Shown here: positions 4,585 to 6,189 of the stretch, one piece after another
Layout of the letters: each line of letters begins with the position of its first letter
Position numbering within the stretch: position 1 is the first letter of the stretch
Assembly: GCA_020697375.1 (NCBI GenBank)
Contig: JAJFBJ010000163.1
Location: 1 to 6,189, forward strand
Length of the DNA: 6,189 bases
Reading direction: 5' to 3'
From: Nitrospira sp.
GTDB taxonomy: Bacteria; Nitrospirota; Nitrospiria; Nitrospirales; Nitrospiraceae
The notes under the pieces: generated by a model
Databases searched by the model: none
Told to the model about the DNA's origin: nothing
The model's input: only the letters and a program-made list of their open reading frames with translations
Made by a program: the position numbers and the translations under genes

Positions 4585-6189
4585 ATGACTTCCGCAATAT
4601 CTGAATACAACATTCTCGTGGTCGACGACGATCCGGACATCGTTCTGGCCTTGCAAGACTTCCTCGACCATGACGGTTATCAAGTAGGTGTGGCCGGGAC
4701 TTGCGCCGAGGCCCTGTCCCAGGCCTCTTTGCATCTCTACAATGCCGTGCTGCTGGACCTCGGTCTGCCGGACGGAGATGGCTCTTCGGTGCTTCGGACG
4801 TTGCAAGAACGGCAACCGCAGCTACCGGTGATCATCCTCACCGCCTATACCAGCGCAGACCGCACGGTCGGCTCGCTGACACAAGGGGCCTTTGCCTACC
4901 TCACCAAGCCCTACAATAGGGACGAATTACGCGCGGTCCTGCAACGGGCCGTCGGCGTTCAGGCCCTGGCAGCCAAAGTCGAGCACGCTGAACATGCACT
5001 CTCGGAAAGCGAGGAACGATTCCGATCATTGGTCGAGGCCGCGACTGATTCCATCGTCTTGGCGGATCACAATGGCAACATCCTCTCCTGGAATCGCGCC
5101 GCCTCCCAGCTGTTCGGGTATACCGACGAGGAAATTCGCGGGCGTTCCCTGGCCATGTTGATGCCCTTGCGCCACCGCGCGGCCCACGATCGCGGACTCG
5201 CGCGCGTCCGGGATACCGGCCAATCCCGCCTCATCGGGCATCTGGTCGAGCTGGAGGGATTGCGCAAGGACGGCACCGAGTTTCCCCTGGAACTGTCGCT
5301 TGCCACATGGAAAACCGAAACGGCATCGTTCTACAGCGGCATCATTCGCGACATTACCCAGCGCCGCCGGGCAGAGGAAATCCTCGATCGCCTGCGCCAT
5401 CTGCACGAGGTGATTCTCACGCAAGCGGGAGAAGGGATCTACGGGCTGGATGCCGGCGGCCGGACGACCTTCGTCAATCCGACGGCGGCGCGGCTGCTCG
5501 GATATGAGCGCTCCGAACTCATCGAACAACCGATGCATTCGATACTTCACCATTCGAGACCGGACGGCAGCCCCTATCCGGCCGATGACTGCCCCATCTA
5601 TACGGCGCTTCGAGACGGCTTGATTCATCGCGTGACCACCGACGTGTTCTGGCGCAAGGACGGTACCGCCGCACCGGTTGAATATGTCTGCACGCCGATC
5701 GTTGAAAAGGGTGTCGTGGCCGGAGGCGTCGTGGTGTTCCGTGATATCACCGAACGGAAGGAAGCCGAACGTGCAGTCGAGGAAAGCCAGGAACGATTTC
5801 GTCAGTTGGCGGAGCACATCAAGGAAGTGTTCTGGATTACCGATTCCACCAAGAGCCGCATCATTTATATCAGTCCCGGGTATGAAGAGATTTGGGGGCG
5901 TTCCTGTGAAAACCTGTATGCCGCTCCCACCTCGTGGATGGAGTCCGTCCATCCTGAGGACCGTGAACGGATACAGGACGCTGTCATGAACCGGCAGAGC
6001 GCAGGCCCCTACGACGAAGAGTATCGCATCATCCGCCCCGATGGATCGATGAGATGGATCTGGGATCGGGCTTATCCCATCCGTGACGCATCGGGAACGG
6101 TCTATCGTATCGTGGGCTTCGCTGAAGACGTGACGGATCATAAACGTGTCGAGGCGGCGTTGATCGAAAGTGAACGACGATATCGTGCG
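4585..6189 (+). CDS. Receiver plus multi-PAS signalling protein, probably the N-terminal part of a sensor histidine kinase (runs off the window)
   Basis: The frame is open for 535 codons to the end of the window without a stop. GGAGG (4575-4579) lies 5 nt before the ATG. Residues 8-125 are a CheY-like receiver: acidic pocket D14-D15-D16, phospho-acceptor D58 in LLDLGLPDGDG, T86 in ILTAY and K108 in LTKPY, all intact. A helical linker (126-143) leads to PAS1 (about 144-262, ending GIIRDITQRRRAEE), PAS2 (about 270-396, ending VFRDITERKEAE) and PAS3 (about 404-523, PAS_3 type, with VHPEDRERI, EYRIIRPDGSMRW and GFAEDVTDHKR). ESERRYRA at the end probably opens a fourth PAS. There is no transmembrane segment, so the visible part is cytoplasmic. 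Such chains usually end in a histidine kinase, but a GGDEF or other output outside the window is possible. No DNA-binding domain follows the receiver, so it is not an ordinary response regulator. It follows the receptor by 66 bp and may share its transcript. Confidence 0.88.
   Translation, partial: MTSAISEYNILVVDDDPDIVLALQDFLDHDGYQVGVAGTCAEALSQASLHLYNAVLLDLGLPDGDGSSVLRTLQERQPQLPVIILTAYTSADRTVGSLTQGAFAYLTKPYNRDELRAVLQRAVGVQALAAKVEHAEHALSESEERFRSLVEAATDSIVLADHNGNILSWNRAASQLFGYTDEEIRGRSLAMLMPLRHRAAHDRGLARVRDTGQSRLIGHLVELEGLRKDGTEFPLELSLATWKTETASFYSGIIRDITQRRRAEEILDRLRHLHEVILTQAGEGIYGLDAGGRTTFVNPTAARLLGYERSELIEQPMHSILHHSRPDGSPYPADDCPIYTALRDGLIHRVTTDVFWRKDGTAAPVEYVCTPIVEKGVVAGGVVVFRDITERKEAERAVEESQERFRQLAEHIKEVFWITDSTKSRIIYISPGYEEIWGRSCENLYAAPTSWMESVHPEDRERIQDAVMNRQSAGPYDEEYRIIRPDGSMRWIWDRAYPIRDASGTVYRIVGFAEDVTDHKRVEAALIESERRYRA

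Noticed and set aside
4690..4706. Sigma-54-like TGGC...TTGC within the receiver gene
   Set aside because: The spacing between the two elements is one base short, the -24 element is poor, and it lies inside coding sequence.
4171..4815. 214-codon minus-strand frame across the receptor end and receiver start
   Set aside because: It overlaps two well-supported plus-strand genes and their spacer; its product has no coherent motifs.
5026..6141. 371-codon open frame on the minus strand
   Set aside because: It lies wholly opposite the receiver-PAS frame, whose domains are clear. The antisense product has no recognisable domain and reflects codon bias.

Overview
The window looks like a piece of a Gram-negative bacterial chromosome of moderately high GC. 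It carries an outer-membrane TonB-dependent receptor, a secreted DUF928 protein and a perfect sigma-54 promoter match. The receptor plug sequence, the short ribbon-helix-helix (RHH) protein with its YWTPG turn and the CHAT/DUF928 pair together recall Nitrospira-type (Nitrospirota) genomes. That assignment is inference from family resemblance and no marker gene here proves it.

Layout, all on the + strand. (1) 1-192 is the last 63 codons of a CHAT-domain (caspase-like) protein, followed after 24 bp by an exported DUF928 protein (217-948); the two probably share a transcript. (2) 949-1291 is non-coding and holds inverted repeats and a textbook -24/-12 (sigma-54) promoter at 1206-1221. This promoter leads into two short genes with strong Shine-Dalgarno sites: a 41-aa single-span membrane peptide (1292-1417) and a 97-aa RHH protein (1484-1777). 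The last codons of the RHH gene lie inside a perfect 12-bp inverted repeat. (3) 1778-2448 contains no intact gene, but includes the decayed, frameshifted N-terminal part of a second TonB-dependent receptor (best part 2207-2348). (4) 2449-4518 is an intact 689-aa TonB-dependent receptor with signal peptide, TonB box, plug and a barrel ending in Phe. (5) After a 66-bp gap of ATGAGGA repeats comes a long open frame from 4585 running off the end. It encodes a receiver domain followed by three PAS domains and probably a fourth, most likely the N-terminal part of a cytoplasmic sensor kinase or other PAS signalling protein.

How the parts may work together: the receptor and the receiver-PAS protein are close enough to be co-transcribed, which would link uptake of an unidentified ligand to signalling. 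The sigma-54 promoter would place the membrane peptide and RHH protein under control of an enhancer-binding activator. CHAT and DUF928 proteins recur together in cyanobacteria and some other phyla, but their joint function is unknown. The best candidates for something little described are the sigma-54-driven membrane-peptide/RHH pair and the CHAT-DUF928 pair. Neither is shown by this sequence to be a new system.
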